Source: Taiwanofungus camphoratus (taxonomy: Eukaryota; Basidiomycota; Agaricomycetes; Polyporales; Taiwanofungaceae). Taken from it: 64,000 bases of DNA. Shown here one piece after another: positions 45,796-57,035 of this stretch. Below the pieces are notes generated by a model. That model saw nothing but the letters and a program-made list of their open reading frames with translations. It was not told the origin of the DNA and searched no databases. Position 1 is the first letter of the stretch; the number at the start of each line of letters is the position of its first letter. The translations under genes and the position numbers were made by a program. The stretch covers positions 496,001 through 560,000 of the forward strand of contig CP021221.1 in NCBI GenBank assembly GCA_003999685.1, given 5' to 3'.

Positions 45796-46733
45796 TCAAT
45801 TGCCTATCGGCTTCCTTGACTTCTTCTCCTTAATGGGCGCCTCTGACGTAGTTGCAGCGGCGGGCGTCTCGCCCTTCTTGGTCTTCTTGGTCGGCGGAGG
45901 CTTCGGTATTTCTTCCTCTGAACTTGAAGATGCGGACTCCTCTTCCTCGGAGTCCTCTTCCTCAGACGAAGAGGCACTTGAAGCGGCCTTAACGGGCTCG
46001 GGTGCGGCTTGCTCCTAAGATCGTGTTCATCTCCGTCTCAGATGTGATGATACATGCGGAGAGTTACCTCAGCGATAGTAGGTACGGCAGCGACCTGGTT
46101 AGGGGAGCCTTCGTATGCGGCCTTCTTCTGGAGCCATTGGTCCTTGGAGGTCTTGTGACGCAGTTCGTACGTCTGTGAGAGAAAACTATAGCCGTCCGCG
46201 GATCAAGGATAGCGCAGGCTTTACAGACCTCCTTGTCCTCATCCGACATGCCTTTCCACATCTTGGAGATAATACCCAACAACTCGTTATTCGGTAAGGC
46301 GGGGTTCTTCGCCTTGAGCTCCTGCCGGACGTCGTTCTGAAAGAGAAGATACGACGATGCCGGTCGCTTAGGTGCATTGGGGTCCTTGGGCTTCTTGGGC
46401 CGCAGCTGTTTCTTACCCTCTCCATCCTCACCACCGCGCGTTTTGCGTTTCCCCCCTGTTTGCGGTGTAGCAGCAGCCTGACCAACGATAGGGAACTGGC
46501 CATTCGCCTGCGCCGCTGAATTGTAAGGCACATAGGGAACCATTTGCGCAAACTGGTCTGCAACGGCAGCACAGTTACGCATCGCCTCAGCTACGGCGCC
46601 TAAGCTGCTAATGAGCTATGGCCAGGAGGCGACGATTAGTACAAAGAAAAATGATGATTCGCAATATCACGGGGTAGCTGACCTGCATTTTTTGGAACTC
46701 GAATTGAGCAGCACCTCCAGGAAGGTTGGCCAT
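45796..46733 (-). CDS. HMG-box chromatin protein with acidic tail
   Basis: Starts MANLPGGAAQFEFQKMQ at 46733. After an intron the N-terminal helix region follows (AVAEAMRNCAAVADQFAQMV), then a basic linker GKRKTRGGEDGEGKKQLRPK. The HMG box reads KDPNAPKRPASSYLLFQNDV, RQELKAKNPALPNNELLGII and SKMWKGMSDEDKE, then continues over an intron with TYELRHKTSKDQWLQKKAAY. The tail alternates acidic Ser/Glu runs and Lys-rich motifs, ending KKSRKPIGN, stop 45796. One full HMG box with the DPNAPKRP entry is typical of non-sequence-specific DNA-bending proteins (Nhp6/Hmo1-like). The extra N-terminal region makes it closer in layout to Hmo1 than to Nhp6, but I cannot decide. Confidence 0.85.
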
Positions 46734-47431
46734 TGTCTCTGTATATTGAGAAAAAGGACAATGTGTCAACGCGACAGGACGCGACGCGTCTGAGCGCGAG
46801 TAGTAAGTGGAACTGAAGGGGGGTAAGAAAATTGATTGAAGGTTGTTGATGGCTGTAGTCGTATTGTAGACGTTGTATGTGTTTGGTTGAATTGATATTT
46901 GTCGCGTTACAAATACGTTCAAATCAGATTACTAGTCCGTTTCAACTGCGCTTTCACGTTCCCCTATTGTTCCGCCATGTGATCAATTCATTTGTCAGTT
47001 TTTGCGTACTTCTCACCACATGGCGGCAAATACTTTCTGCATGCATTGTAGAAGGTCTTCCTTCATTCGATCAATTGCCAGAGGGATTTTATCGATTGCT
47101 TTGAAAGGTGCCATGAAGGTGTGGAATGCAGGAAGGAGGGCGGGTGAGTGGCAGCCTTTATTTGGGAAAGGAGGCGTGGGAAGGGTCGACAACAAAGGCA
47201 GGCAATATATAGAGTTACAACTCCAAGCGGAGACTGAAAGGGCGGTATCGAGCCTGACCTCTGACCATCACTACGAACGGTGTACACTGCGACGACTTGG
47301 CAAGGTGATAACTTACAGTGGGCAGTTTACCGCGCAGCTTTCTTGTCTTCTCTCGTTTGCACAGAAATAAGCCCATTTAGTGTTGCTGTAATCGCCTAAG
47401 AGCGCGAGTGCAAAAAAGTGTCGCTACAGAT
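46734..47431. promoter_or_regulatory. Divergent promoter region of the HMG-box gene and the PNUTS-like gene
   Basis: About 700 bp between divergent ATGs. No convincing gene or core element seen. Confidence 0.35.
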
Positions 47432-50400
47432 GGAATACACGAACGCGGCGGCGTGGCTGCAGTCGCAACCAATTCCTGATCTGCAGGCTGTTGGCCACGA
47501 CGGCCAGCATCCTGCGAATGATGACTGGAAGGAGCCCGTTGCAGGTGCTCAGGCCGGTGCAGGATCGGCGCCAGCCCCGCCTCCGAGCATGGATTTGAAC
47601 GGGTTTGGGTTGGGCGACATATCGGGTGAGCACACCAATAACAATAAATAAGCGCCCTTGGGCGTGGTCGTGCCACATTCTTTGTCCAACACAACAAACT
47701 TATATGATTTCCGCTGGTATGCAGTGCCAACGTCGTCAGCGAGCCCAGTGTCAAATCCGTCGCCAGCATTCTTTACATTTCCCCAGCATAGCTTCTATTT
47801 GTCGAGTGCTCCCGGTCCTTACAATGCGGTCGCATACGGGGCTCCCCAATGGTCGAATCCTGGCTCTCAGCTTCCCTTGTCGTCCTACTCCTCTCTTAAT
47901 GGCGCAACCAGTACCTCCTCTCCTTCAAATCAGCAGTCACAGCCTGCTCCTGCACCCACGATGATGATCGAGTACGTGCTTCACGTGCTGTCCTTGATAT
48001 CTGCTCATGCTGGTGTCTTTCTAGTCCTGCGCTAACCACCATGAACGGCTCAGGATCGCCTTCGATGCAGCAGTATCAACATTCTCCTCCTTTTCTTTCT
48101 TCGCAGCCTCAGCAACGCCCTCAATTCCCATATCAGCATCAACAGCATCAGCCCACATTATCTATCAATCCTTCATTTGTCCATGCCTCTGCAAGTCATT
48201 ATTCGCATTCACCAATACCACGCCCCCCTTCGCAACAGCAACAGCAGCAGCAACAGCAGCAAGGCACCCTCTCACCCTACGTTCTACATTCGCCACCTAA
48301 TGCCACCACCCTCACGAGCCCTCTGCCACCATCGGCTTTCTATGCGCCCATGTCTATGCAACATCCTCCGACACCTACCCCTGAACAACGCAGACTGACT
48401 TTCCTGACTGCGATCAAGCCGCATCTTACCCCGACTTCATTCACAGGCGCGGGAGCGGTTGCTGAGCTGGTATCGTTGATCGAAGATTATGGTACGGCTG
48501 ATGTCGATCCGCAGACGCGACTGGAGATCTTGACTAAGATGCGGGACAACGCTGGTAATCACTACTTTCGTGCATGGGTGGAGAATGAGGAGGCCATGGA
48601 CATCACACGAGAATGGCTAAAGCTGGCTTATGCGGGCAAGGGTGATGCCCAATTAGTCGAGACGATAATGCCGCTATTGCATGTAAGTGATCGTTGTCTC
48701 ACAACGCCGCCTTATCTGATAGATCATGTATTCTCACTTGGATTTGTGTCGTCATGCCTCATTAAGATCATCGATCGCTTGCCGTTGACTATCGAGAGTT
48801 TGAAGACTTCAAAATTGGGCAAGATCATCGTCAGGCTAGTCAAGGAACCTCCTGCCCCTGGTGAGTTTCATTATCCGAATGGGCCAGATGATCGGCCCAT
48901 GCCAAGTTTCGTCTGCAAAGCTTCTGTAGTAAAACAGTTGCAGCATGCAACAAAATATAAGTTCTACTGTATAAGCTCGCGCAGAGTACCTATTATATTC
49001 CTAAAAAGAAATAAGTTACATACATCTGACATTCGTCGTTCTTGCTCTATCGCTTGGTAAACAGCGATCAAGGACATGGCATCGAATCTGGAACGTAAAT
49101 GGCGACAGCTACTTGCGGCCAATAACGAGGAAGCATCGAAACGAATGGAAGTCGACGAGGGTGGGTCATGTCAGTCCGTTGTAATAACATCTACGCCTAA
49201 TCGTACGCCCCAGATACGAAAGGCAAAAAGCGGAAAGCGGAAGCCTCATCGTCAAAGACAGCTCCACCGATGAAGAAGACCGTGCTATCTACTGCAGGGC
49301 CTTCGTCAGGAAAGCCAGTCGTCGTGAAAAAGGAGGCCAAAAATGTTGTCAGGGAGGTGAAGGATGCGAAGTCCGATTCTTCCTTCTTTTCAGCGCCAAA
49401 GCCCAAGCCAAAATTGCCAAGTTTCAAGAAGGCTCCGCCTGCACCCGTTAAGAAAGAGCCCGATCCAAACATTGCGCAGCCTTCCTCAATAAATCCATTC
49501 GAGGAGGCGCTCAAATCGATGGCAAAGGGGCGAAGAGATTCACCGGCGACGGCGACGCCACCACCTGCACATCCTTCATTTGCTCCAGTAGCATCGACAA
49601 GTACGGTAACATCAGGCAAGCAAAAGAAAACTGTAACATGGGCACCTGAAGGCAAGCTTGAGATGATCAAGCTCATTGAGCGGGCGGTTTACGACGATGA
49701 TCCTGCGGATGTCAGCTTTCTCTCTTTCACGTTCTCGTATGTATTGTACATTAATTACGCGCTCTTTTGCGCCGGTACACAGGGTATACTCTCGACACAC
49801 AACGTTCGCGATCTTGACCGTGACGAGGGCGCGGCCTTGCATGCACACCTTTTCGAGGAACAAATTGAATGGTCCGAGCCACTCCGTAAGCATATCCGAA
49901 ATCAGGCTCATGTCAATCCGTAAATAATAACATGTCTTTGCAGTCATTGATATACCCCCGGACATCGAAATTCGTACACGGGGAGAGGATAGCCTGGAGA
50001 AGCTCACGCAAGAGGAACGGGAACAAAGCGCGCTAGTCGCGCTCTACATGTCTGCGGCGACCATACCGGACAGTCCGGCCGAGCCGCCGAGCCAGATCTC
50101 GGAGGAGCAAGTCGATGAGGGTGTCAGAAGAATGTTGACGGGTCCTAATGTTGATTCCATATTCTGGAGTGGCGACGCGCCCGCGGCAATCGAGCCACCA
50201 AAAGCCTCGGTAGCTGATCTCGTTGGGCAGCTTGCAGCTGGGTCGGCTGATGTCCTGATGTCAAATACGTCGTCTGGGGCTCATCATTTCGACTTCAAAG
50301 CATACGATCTTGATTCCACTGTTATGCAGGGTTTGCCCGGATTGACGACTCTCAGCCCAGAGCAACTGCAACAACTTGTACAGCATGCTCAGGCTTTAAC

Positions 50401-50783
50401 ACAGGGCGGGATGTTCCCACAGGGGTCATCCGCCGGTCAACCGGCTCCGGGCGGTGATCAGAGTTGGGGCTCCGGCCAATTCTCAGATTATGAGCGAGCA
50501 GGGTATTACGAAGAGGGAGGGCGTGACCGACGGTGGTCGGAGGATGGCTGGAGTGAACGCGGTAGCAGTCGTGGTCGTGGCTTCCGAAGTCGTGGTCGGG
50601 GTCGCGGCGACGGATTTAGAAGTAATAAACGAAAACCATGCAGTTTTTTCGCAGCAGGAAGGCGAGCACCAAATCTATAATGAAGTCTGAATGAGGAAAA
50701 CTAATATCCGTGTTTGCTTATCCACTTGCAGATGCAGATATGGTGACCAATGCGACTTTAGCCATGAACCTATATCGTACTGA
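47432..50783 (+). CDS. PNUTS/Ppn1-like PP1 regulatory subunit (TFIIS-N, RVxF, CCCH)
   Basis: Starts MEYTNAAAWLQSQPIPDLQ. The N-terminal third is low complexity with a polyGln run (48230-48262). The TFIIS N-terminal (LW) domain follows: TRLEILTKMRDNAGNHYFRA, then IIDRLPLTIESLKTSKLGKI and NLERKWRQLLAANNEE. A basic linker leads to KKTVTWAPEGKLEMIKLIE, which closely resembles the PP1-docking KTVTW segment of animal PNUTS. Further on are PDIEIRTRGEDS, SAALYM-like helix text, and an RGG-like stretch (GSSRGRGFRSRGRGRGD). The C-terminus is a CCCH zinc finger spliced over a GC-AG intron (50662-50731): CSFFAAGRCRYGDQCDFSH, spacing C-x7-C-x5-C-x3-H. The stop is at 50781-50783. PNUTS directs PP1 to Pol II and Spt5 at termination; S. 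pombe Ppn1 is the fungal counterpart. Six or more exons. Confidence 0.85.
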
Positions 50784-51201
50784 CTTGATGTATTATGTAT
50801 TGTTGTCCTCACCGTTTGTGGGGAAGCCCAGTAATGATATGACACCAACATACGAGTTCGGCATGGGAAGATGCACGAGATCCGAAACGGCTCCGATAAT
50901 TGTCCATCTCTTCGGATCATGTCATGCAATGAGTCTAAAGTTTGTAACATGACAGCATCACAACACTCGCATTGAGGACGATAAAGTGATTAGTATACAG
51001 TACAGTGCTAGCTCATGATAAATAGCACAATGATAAGACAACGCCGCAAGGTTGCCAGTCCGCCGCTGAGCATGGCAGGACCGACGGGGTACTACTACAA
51101 TACAGAGGTCTATTGCTATGATGAGTAGAGTATCACTCGACCAGTAATGCGAACCGAGAGCGAAATAATAAAAAAAGGGAAAATTGGGGGTACAACATCA
51201 G
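50784..51201. other. Short intergenic between convergent PNUTS-like and LDB genes
   Basis: 3' UTR sequence of both genes; nothing else seen. Confidence 0.4.
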
Positions 51202-53787
51202 CTATCCTCCAGTCCGCGTGCGTTTTCGGGTCGTTCGTTGTTTCGCCGGTGGCTGTTCGCTGTTCGCTATTGTAGGCGAGCCCTCTTCTGGCCGCTGAGC
51301 TTTACGTTTGAGATTTGCATGAGGCATGGACGGGGTTGTGGGCCCGCCTGGTGTCCGTGCTGCGACCGGCGTCGACGCCGACGCCGACGCTGGCGTAGAG
51401 CTGGATGCCTCGGAGGATGGTGGGGGCTGCGCCTTATTCTGTTTTGAAGGGCCGTCAACGGGCTGTGGCGCATTTTGGGGTGTGTTGGCCGGAGGGCCTT
51501 GTGGTGGATTTGAGGGACCCGGGGCGTTTGGGTAGGCAACGGATGGATTTGGAGGCACGCCATTCTGACCTTCGAACATGCCGCCGCCCACGCTTCCACT
51601 GCCGCCACTACTACTACTACTGCCGCCCCCTCCTCCACCTCCTCCGCCTCCGCCTCCTCCGCCCCCTCCGCCTCCACCACCAGCGCCGGGGCCATGGCTA
51701 TTGGGATGGCCACCGGCACTGCTAATAGCGGCCTCTCGCGCTCGCTGCTCTCGCAGTCCATGAGCAAATTGAGCCAGCGCGTCTGCAAAGTAGCAAAAAA
51801 ATCATGTGTGAGCGACGTCAAACTGCCACCAGCGCCTGAGCGCATGTCAGAAACAGGGACGCACCCACGGGCCCCAAGCGCTTCTCCATCGAGAACTGGA
51901 TGAGATCCGACATCTGCGCAACACTCTCGGCCAGCTGCAGCCGGACAGGACACCGTCAGCGCGCACAGCAGGGGCGAGAGAGCACACGGCGCACGTACCT
52001 CCAGACAGCGCATCGTCGCCTGGGGGATCCCAAACGCATTCACGGGCTCCGAGGGGATGAACGCGCGCTCGAGCGGCTGCTTCATCTCGACGACCTCGAA
52101 GTCCTCCGGGCGCGTGATACCCATCGCGGCCATGTACGGCGAGCGCGACGCGCGCGTGCCCTCGATGCGCTCGACCATGATCATCTTCTCGTGCATGAGC
52201 GAGTCGAACTGCAGACTCTCGATCTTGAGCGTGTACCCCGCCGCGCCGTGCGGCGGGTTCATCACCACAATGATGTGCGCGGTGAGCGGCCCGCGGAGCG
52301 TGACCGTGTACCCGTTCGTGTATTTGAACGTCCACAGCGCGTAGAGGCACTCCACGACGGCGTGCCCCTGGCCGATCAGCCGTTCCCGCGCGCCATCCAG
52401 GTTGATAGACATGCTTTTTACGCCAGATTGGCTCGTGACGAGGAAGAACCGCGGGAGGATCGGGACACCGACTTCTGCCACGCGTTAGACAAGTGAGACC
52501 ACCGAGCACGCGCACAGCGGGACACAACGCACCAAAGGGCTTTGCCTCGTTCCGCTGGTTGTCCTTCCACAGCGTGAACTTCATCGTCGCCTTGTTCGTG
52601 AAGTACTCGCCCACGATCCTCTGCCAGTGCGCGAGCTGCAGCTTGTCTTTCTGTGAACGCAGCCAGTGAGCCCTCCCCGCACGCATCACAAGAGCGGAAG
52701 CGCGACGGCACTGACGTATTTCGACTCGCTCGCGAGCACCCCGCTGAAGTGCAGCAGCCGCGTCACGCCCTGCCCCAGCCCGACGATCAGCGTCGCGTTC
52801 CTGCGCCGTCCGCGGTCAGCCCACGCGCGCCACACAGCATGCGCAAGAAACGCAGCCGCACAAAAAGAAGGCACTCACATGCTCAGCGCACGCCCGACGG
52901 CAGACTGCGTCTGCTGCGAGGGCGGCTGCGGACCCTCCTGCTGACTTGGCGGCTGCGGCTGCGGCTGCAAGGGCGCGCCCGATGGCGGCGGCGGCACAGG
53001 CCCCTGCCGCTGCACAAGCTGTACCTGGTGTCCCTGCGGCGGCTGTCCTGGCGGCGGTTGCTGCTGCTGCTGTCCCGGCGGCCCAGGTTGCTGTGGCGGG
53101 GGGTGCGGCCCCGGGCCCTGCAGCGAGTTCGCGCGGCCAGGTATCATGCCCGGGCCCGGGCCAGGGCCCATGCCCATATTAGCGTTGACGTTCATCGGCA
53201 GCGGCAGCGGCGCCCCGCGCGGCGTGCGCTGCTGCCCGGCCTGCTGCTGCTGCTGCTGGGGCGACTGGCGCGCGAGGCCCTGCTGGCTCTGCGGACGCGC
53301 GCCGGGGAGCGCGTCGGGTGGCTGCGGCGGCGCGCGCGGAGACTGGTGGTGCGGTAGCTGCTGCTGTGAATGGGGGAAAGGAATCGAGCTCATCGCGCCC
53401 GGGCCCGCGTGCGACGGCGGGCGCGCAGGCGCAAAGGGGAAAGGCTCGCCAGCAGGCCCGGGCGCGGGCGCGTGGCCGCCCATCTGCTCGAGCATCTGCG
53501 CGGGCGTGAAGAGGCCGCGCGCGGCGGGGCCGTCCGCGGGCGGGCGCGGCGACGCGGAACCGGGCGCGAACGCGAAAGGGCCGCCTGCGCCGGGGGGCGC
53601 GCGGGGGACACCGCCCATGCCCATGCCGCCCACCCCGCCGCCACCGCCGCTGCCCTGCGGGAAGTCGAGTGCGAACATGGCGTTGTCTGGCGAGAGCTGT
53701 GCGCGCGCGGGGTCGCGCGGGAGGCCCGCGGGGGGATGCGGGGACGGCTGGTGCTGCTGCGCGTGCGGGTGCTGCTGCTGGAGCAGG

Positions 53788-53835
<48 letters not shown>

Positions 53836-54977
53836 TGCTGATGGTGTGGGTGCTGTGGGTGCGGCGGGTGCTGCTGATGCGGGTGCTGTTGCTGGTGCGG
53901 GTGCTGCGGGTGCGCCGGGTGGTGCGAGAGGCCGAAAGCGCCCTGGTGCAGCGTGCTCGGGTGCGGTGGAGGCTGCCCGAGGCCGCCGAGCATCTGCTGT
54001 GCCTGCGCCTGCGCCTGTGCCTGCGCGCTCCCGGAGCGGCCGGGGTGCGCGAGCGCGCCGTTGACATTCATGCTCATGCCCACGCCCACGCCCGCGCCGA
54101 CGCCGACGCCCATGGGGAGGTGCGGCCCGGGAGCGCGCATGCCTAGCGGGTGCGCGTCGGGCCCAAGGTGTGGGTGTTGCTGCTGGTGCTGCTGGTGCTG
54201 GAGCTGCTGTTGGTGCTGCTGGAGCTGCTGATGTTGCTGGTGCTGCTGCATCCGCATGCTGTTCTGCTGCTGGAGCGCCGCCGCCTGGCGCAGCTGCTGC
54301 TGCTGGCTCGCGCTCATGCCGCCCCCGAGCCCGCCCATGCCCACACCCATGAGCGGGCCGGGCTGCGATGCTACGCGGCGCATCTGCGGCTGGTGAGGTG
54401 CGCCGCTGGGGAAGCCCATCCCGCCCGGGAGCTGGTTCATTCCACCGCCGCCTTGGAGCTGACCCATCCCGCCACCATGCATCGGCAGCTGGCCGTGGAG
54501 CGCCAGCGGGGGACGCTGCTGCGCAAGGAGCTGTTCGCGGCGCTGTAGGTTCGCCTGCGCCATCTGCAACGGGAAGTTCGGCGGCGCGCCATTGGCCCCG
54601 CCGCCGCCGCCTGCCCCCGAGTTTGCGCTGGCACCAAGATTTGCGTTTGGGTTCGTGTTTGGGAGCGGGTTTGGGTTGTTTGCGTTGGGGTTCGCGCCCG
54701 GATGCGGGTTCAGGTTCGCGCCGAGGCCACCATTGGGATTCGCGTTCGCGTGTGGGTGCGGGGGCGGTGCAGGGCTCGCTCCCGGGTGCGGGTGTGAGTG
54801 CGGGTGCGAATGATTGGGCGGCGGGTTCGGGGCGTGCGCGGGGGGCGGCTGGCCGGGCGGGAGGAGCGGCGGCGCGTGCTGCTGCGGCAGGAAGTGCGGC
54901 GACGGCAGCCCGAGCATGCCCTGAGGGAGGGGCCCGAGGCCCTGCTGCTGCCGGAGCATGTCCGGGTGGACGTTCAT
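51202..54977 (-). CDS. LIM-domain-binding (LDB/NLI) co-regulator, PtaB/Mfg1-like
   Basis: Starts at 54977 (MNVHPDMLRQQQGLGPLPQG). About 700 N-terminal residues are Pro/Gln/Gly/His/Asn-rich, with a polyGln run encoded at about 53770-53842. After introns the LDB dimerisation domain follows: RALSMRNATLIVGLGQGVTR, FSGVLASESKYVS, KLQLAHWQRIVGEYF, TNKATMKFTLWKDNQRNEAK, FLVTSQSGVKSMSINLDGAR, AVVECLYALWTFKYTNGYTV, TLRGPLTAHIIVVMNPPHG and KIESLQFDSLMHEKM. Then EPVNAFGIPQATMRCLELAE and LDALAQFAHGLREQR. The C-terminal part has a polyGly run (encoded about 51605-51690), a Ser/Ala/Pro linker and a basic end (PPAKQRTTRKRTRTGG). Fungal LDB proteins pair with Flo8/Som1-type factors to control filamentation, adhesion and development. 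The linker lengths are unusual. Long frames on the opposite strand here are mirror images of the repeats. Confidence 0.88.
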
Positions 54978-55984
54978 GTGCGAATGGGTAAGAGGCGTGG
55001 TGCGAGGGCCGGTGGGTCCGCTGAGATGCCTTGTGGGTGGAGGGTTAGAGCGAAGATGGGGGTGGATGAGGACGTAGTCAAGCTCGGATTCGCACTCACG
55101 GATTCACGATTCACAGCTCGCGGCTCACAACTGAGACTCGGACTCTGACTCTGGACGAGCGCTGAGGTTGCGGTTGCTATCACGGTAGTGGGATGCGGGC
55201 AGGGCGCAGGGCGGGAGCACGGGCGTGCGCTGGTACTCGTTTCTGCGTTCGCGTTTGCGGCCGCGCATGCAGGAGGAGAGGAGCGACGAGCGCGACGAGC
55301 GGCGGGCTAGGCAGCGGCGGGGAGTCTGTCGCTGCTGGCGACCGGGCTGCGGTTTGCTCGGGAGCGCGGCGGGGAGGTGGGGCAGACCCGCGAGGAGAAG
55401 CGAGGAGGACGCGGGGCGATAAGACGGGCAAGGGTGCTCGTCGCTGTTGTGGGCGGCGGCGAGGCGAGGTGAGGCGACGGCGAGGATGAAAGGGAGAGGC
55501 GAGAGGAGGAAGGGGAGGACGAGGAGTGTGGCGGGGCGGGAGAGGGCGAGGGGCGAGCGTTATGGGCCTGTGGACGCTGGACGCACTCACACGCTCAGAC
55601 TCGGCGGCAGTGCGTCTGCACGCCACGCGTCGCGCGAGATCCCGATCCTACACGTAAATCTTATCTACCGGCCCTTTGCTCGCTCGGGCTCTGCGTGCAT
55701 GTATGTAGATATGTCTGTATGACTGTCTGTATGTAAACGGTGATGTTTTATTCTGCATGTCTGGGCAACGACGGGCGCAGAGGTCAATAAGGCGCTGGGC
55801 AGCTTTGTGGCCAGGCCACCGCAGGCGCTAGCGCATCTGCCCGGCAAGGACCCCGGCAATCCCTATAGAAGTCCAGTTCCGCTTTTTCGGAGTTTTTCTG
55901 CATTGAACGTCATAAAAATCCTGCGAGCTCCTGAGAGCAGCAGAAATGACAGTAGGTGTGTAGTGATCACTAGATCTAAGAATC
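54978..55984. other. GC-rich 5' flank of the LDB gene
   Basis: Purine-rich/GC-rich leader (55180-55560) and a gtatgt/gtctgtatg-rich stretch near 55700. No gene supported on either strand. Confidence 0.4.
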
Positions 55985-57035
55985 CTGTCCCCTTTTAATG
56001 TTCTGCAGGTCTTTGGTTCACCTATTTATTGTATAATATCACCTTTTTGATGAATGCATCCACAATATCCAGCAAAGCATTGAGCTGCAGAAGGGCCTCT
56101 AAGCTTTGTGTTAGGCTTGAGGGTGTGTATATGTAAGACTGTCTCACTCTTACCACAGTTTCTCTAATGTGCATATCAAGTGTCTGGATTCTGGTATAGC
56201 AGATCTCAGAATTGTGCCCTTTTAGTGCATATCAGACAGTCACCACTTATAGTATAATATTGTCAAAGGGCAGTATAAGATCGGAATTCATAGACTGTGA
56301 TGTAAGGAGGAGTTGGATACAGTGTACAAGCATCAGCAAAACCCATCTATTACTTTTTTTCTTCTTTTTTGTGCTTTCTGTTCTCTTGTCACTATAAAAA
56401 CAATAAAACAATAAATTTTTAAGAATATTTTGTTTAAAAATGACTAAAAATGATTTTTATTGGAGTAGATTTGTTATAATACAATTGGCATTTTTCTGCA
56501 TTAAATGGTTGTGAAAATTGCATTAAAGATGCTTTTTTACACAGACATCAAAAACTCTTTCAAAAGAAGATCAATCAGGATTTTTTTTTAAAGATTCATA
56601 GCTGTACTAGAGCTTGTCATCAGCCACTCTCAATATGTATTGAAATAAATCTACTCTTGTCAAAAGTACATCGGCAAAATCTACAGTATCTGTTGCTTTT
56701 TTTCTTCCTTTTTTGTGCTTCTTATTCAAAGAACTATAAGATAATAAGATGATAATTTTTCAAAGATAAAATTGACTAAAAATGGTTTTTGAAAGTAAAA
56801 TGTTTTTCAAGTAGCAAACAACAAAAGACCACAGGACTGACAAGACATTTGTTTGAAAAGCTTTTTTTTCTTTTTAGTTGCTGTATTTATTTTCTAGTCT
56901 CACAGATCTACAGCAAATGAGCCCTGACAATTATGGCAAACATGGAGCAATTGACAAATAGTCTTACCATCCTTATTTAAAGATCTGTACGAAAATGGGT
57001 AGCCACTACACTGCCATTCCTAACACAGGGGATCG
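55985..57035. repeat. AT-rich island with internal diverged direct repeats
   Basis: About 1 kb of strongly AT-rich DNA lies abruptly between GC-rich flanks. Two diverged copies about 345 bp apart match: at 56330-56475 (a T-run with cttcttttttgtgctttctg, then aaaatgactaaaaatg) and at 56675-56805 (ttccttttttgtgcttctta, then aaattgactaaaaatgg). No ORF of note, no clear terminal inverted repeat. It may be an inserted non-coding element or an AT-isochore remnant. Confidence 0.6.

Noticed and set aside
53146-54146. Long plus-strand frames rich in Gly/Ala/Cys or Arg/Leu
   Set aside because: Mirrors of the GC-rich repeat-coding exon of the LDB gene.
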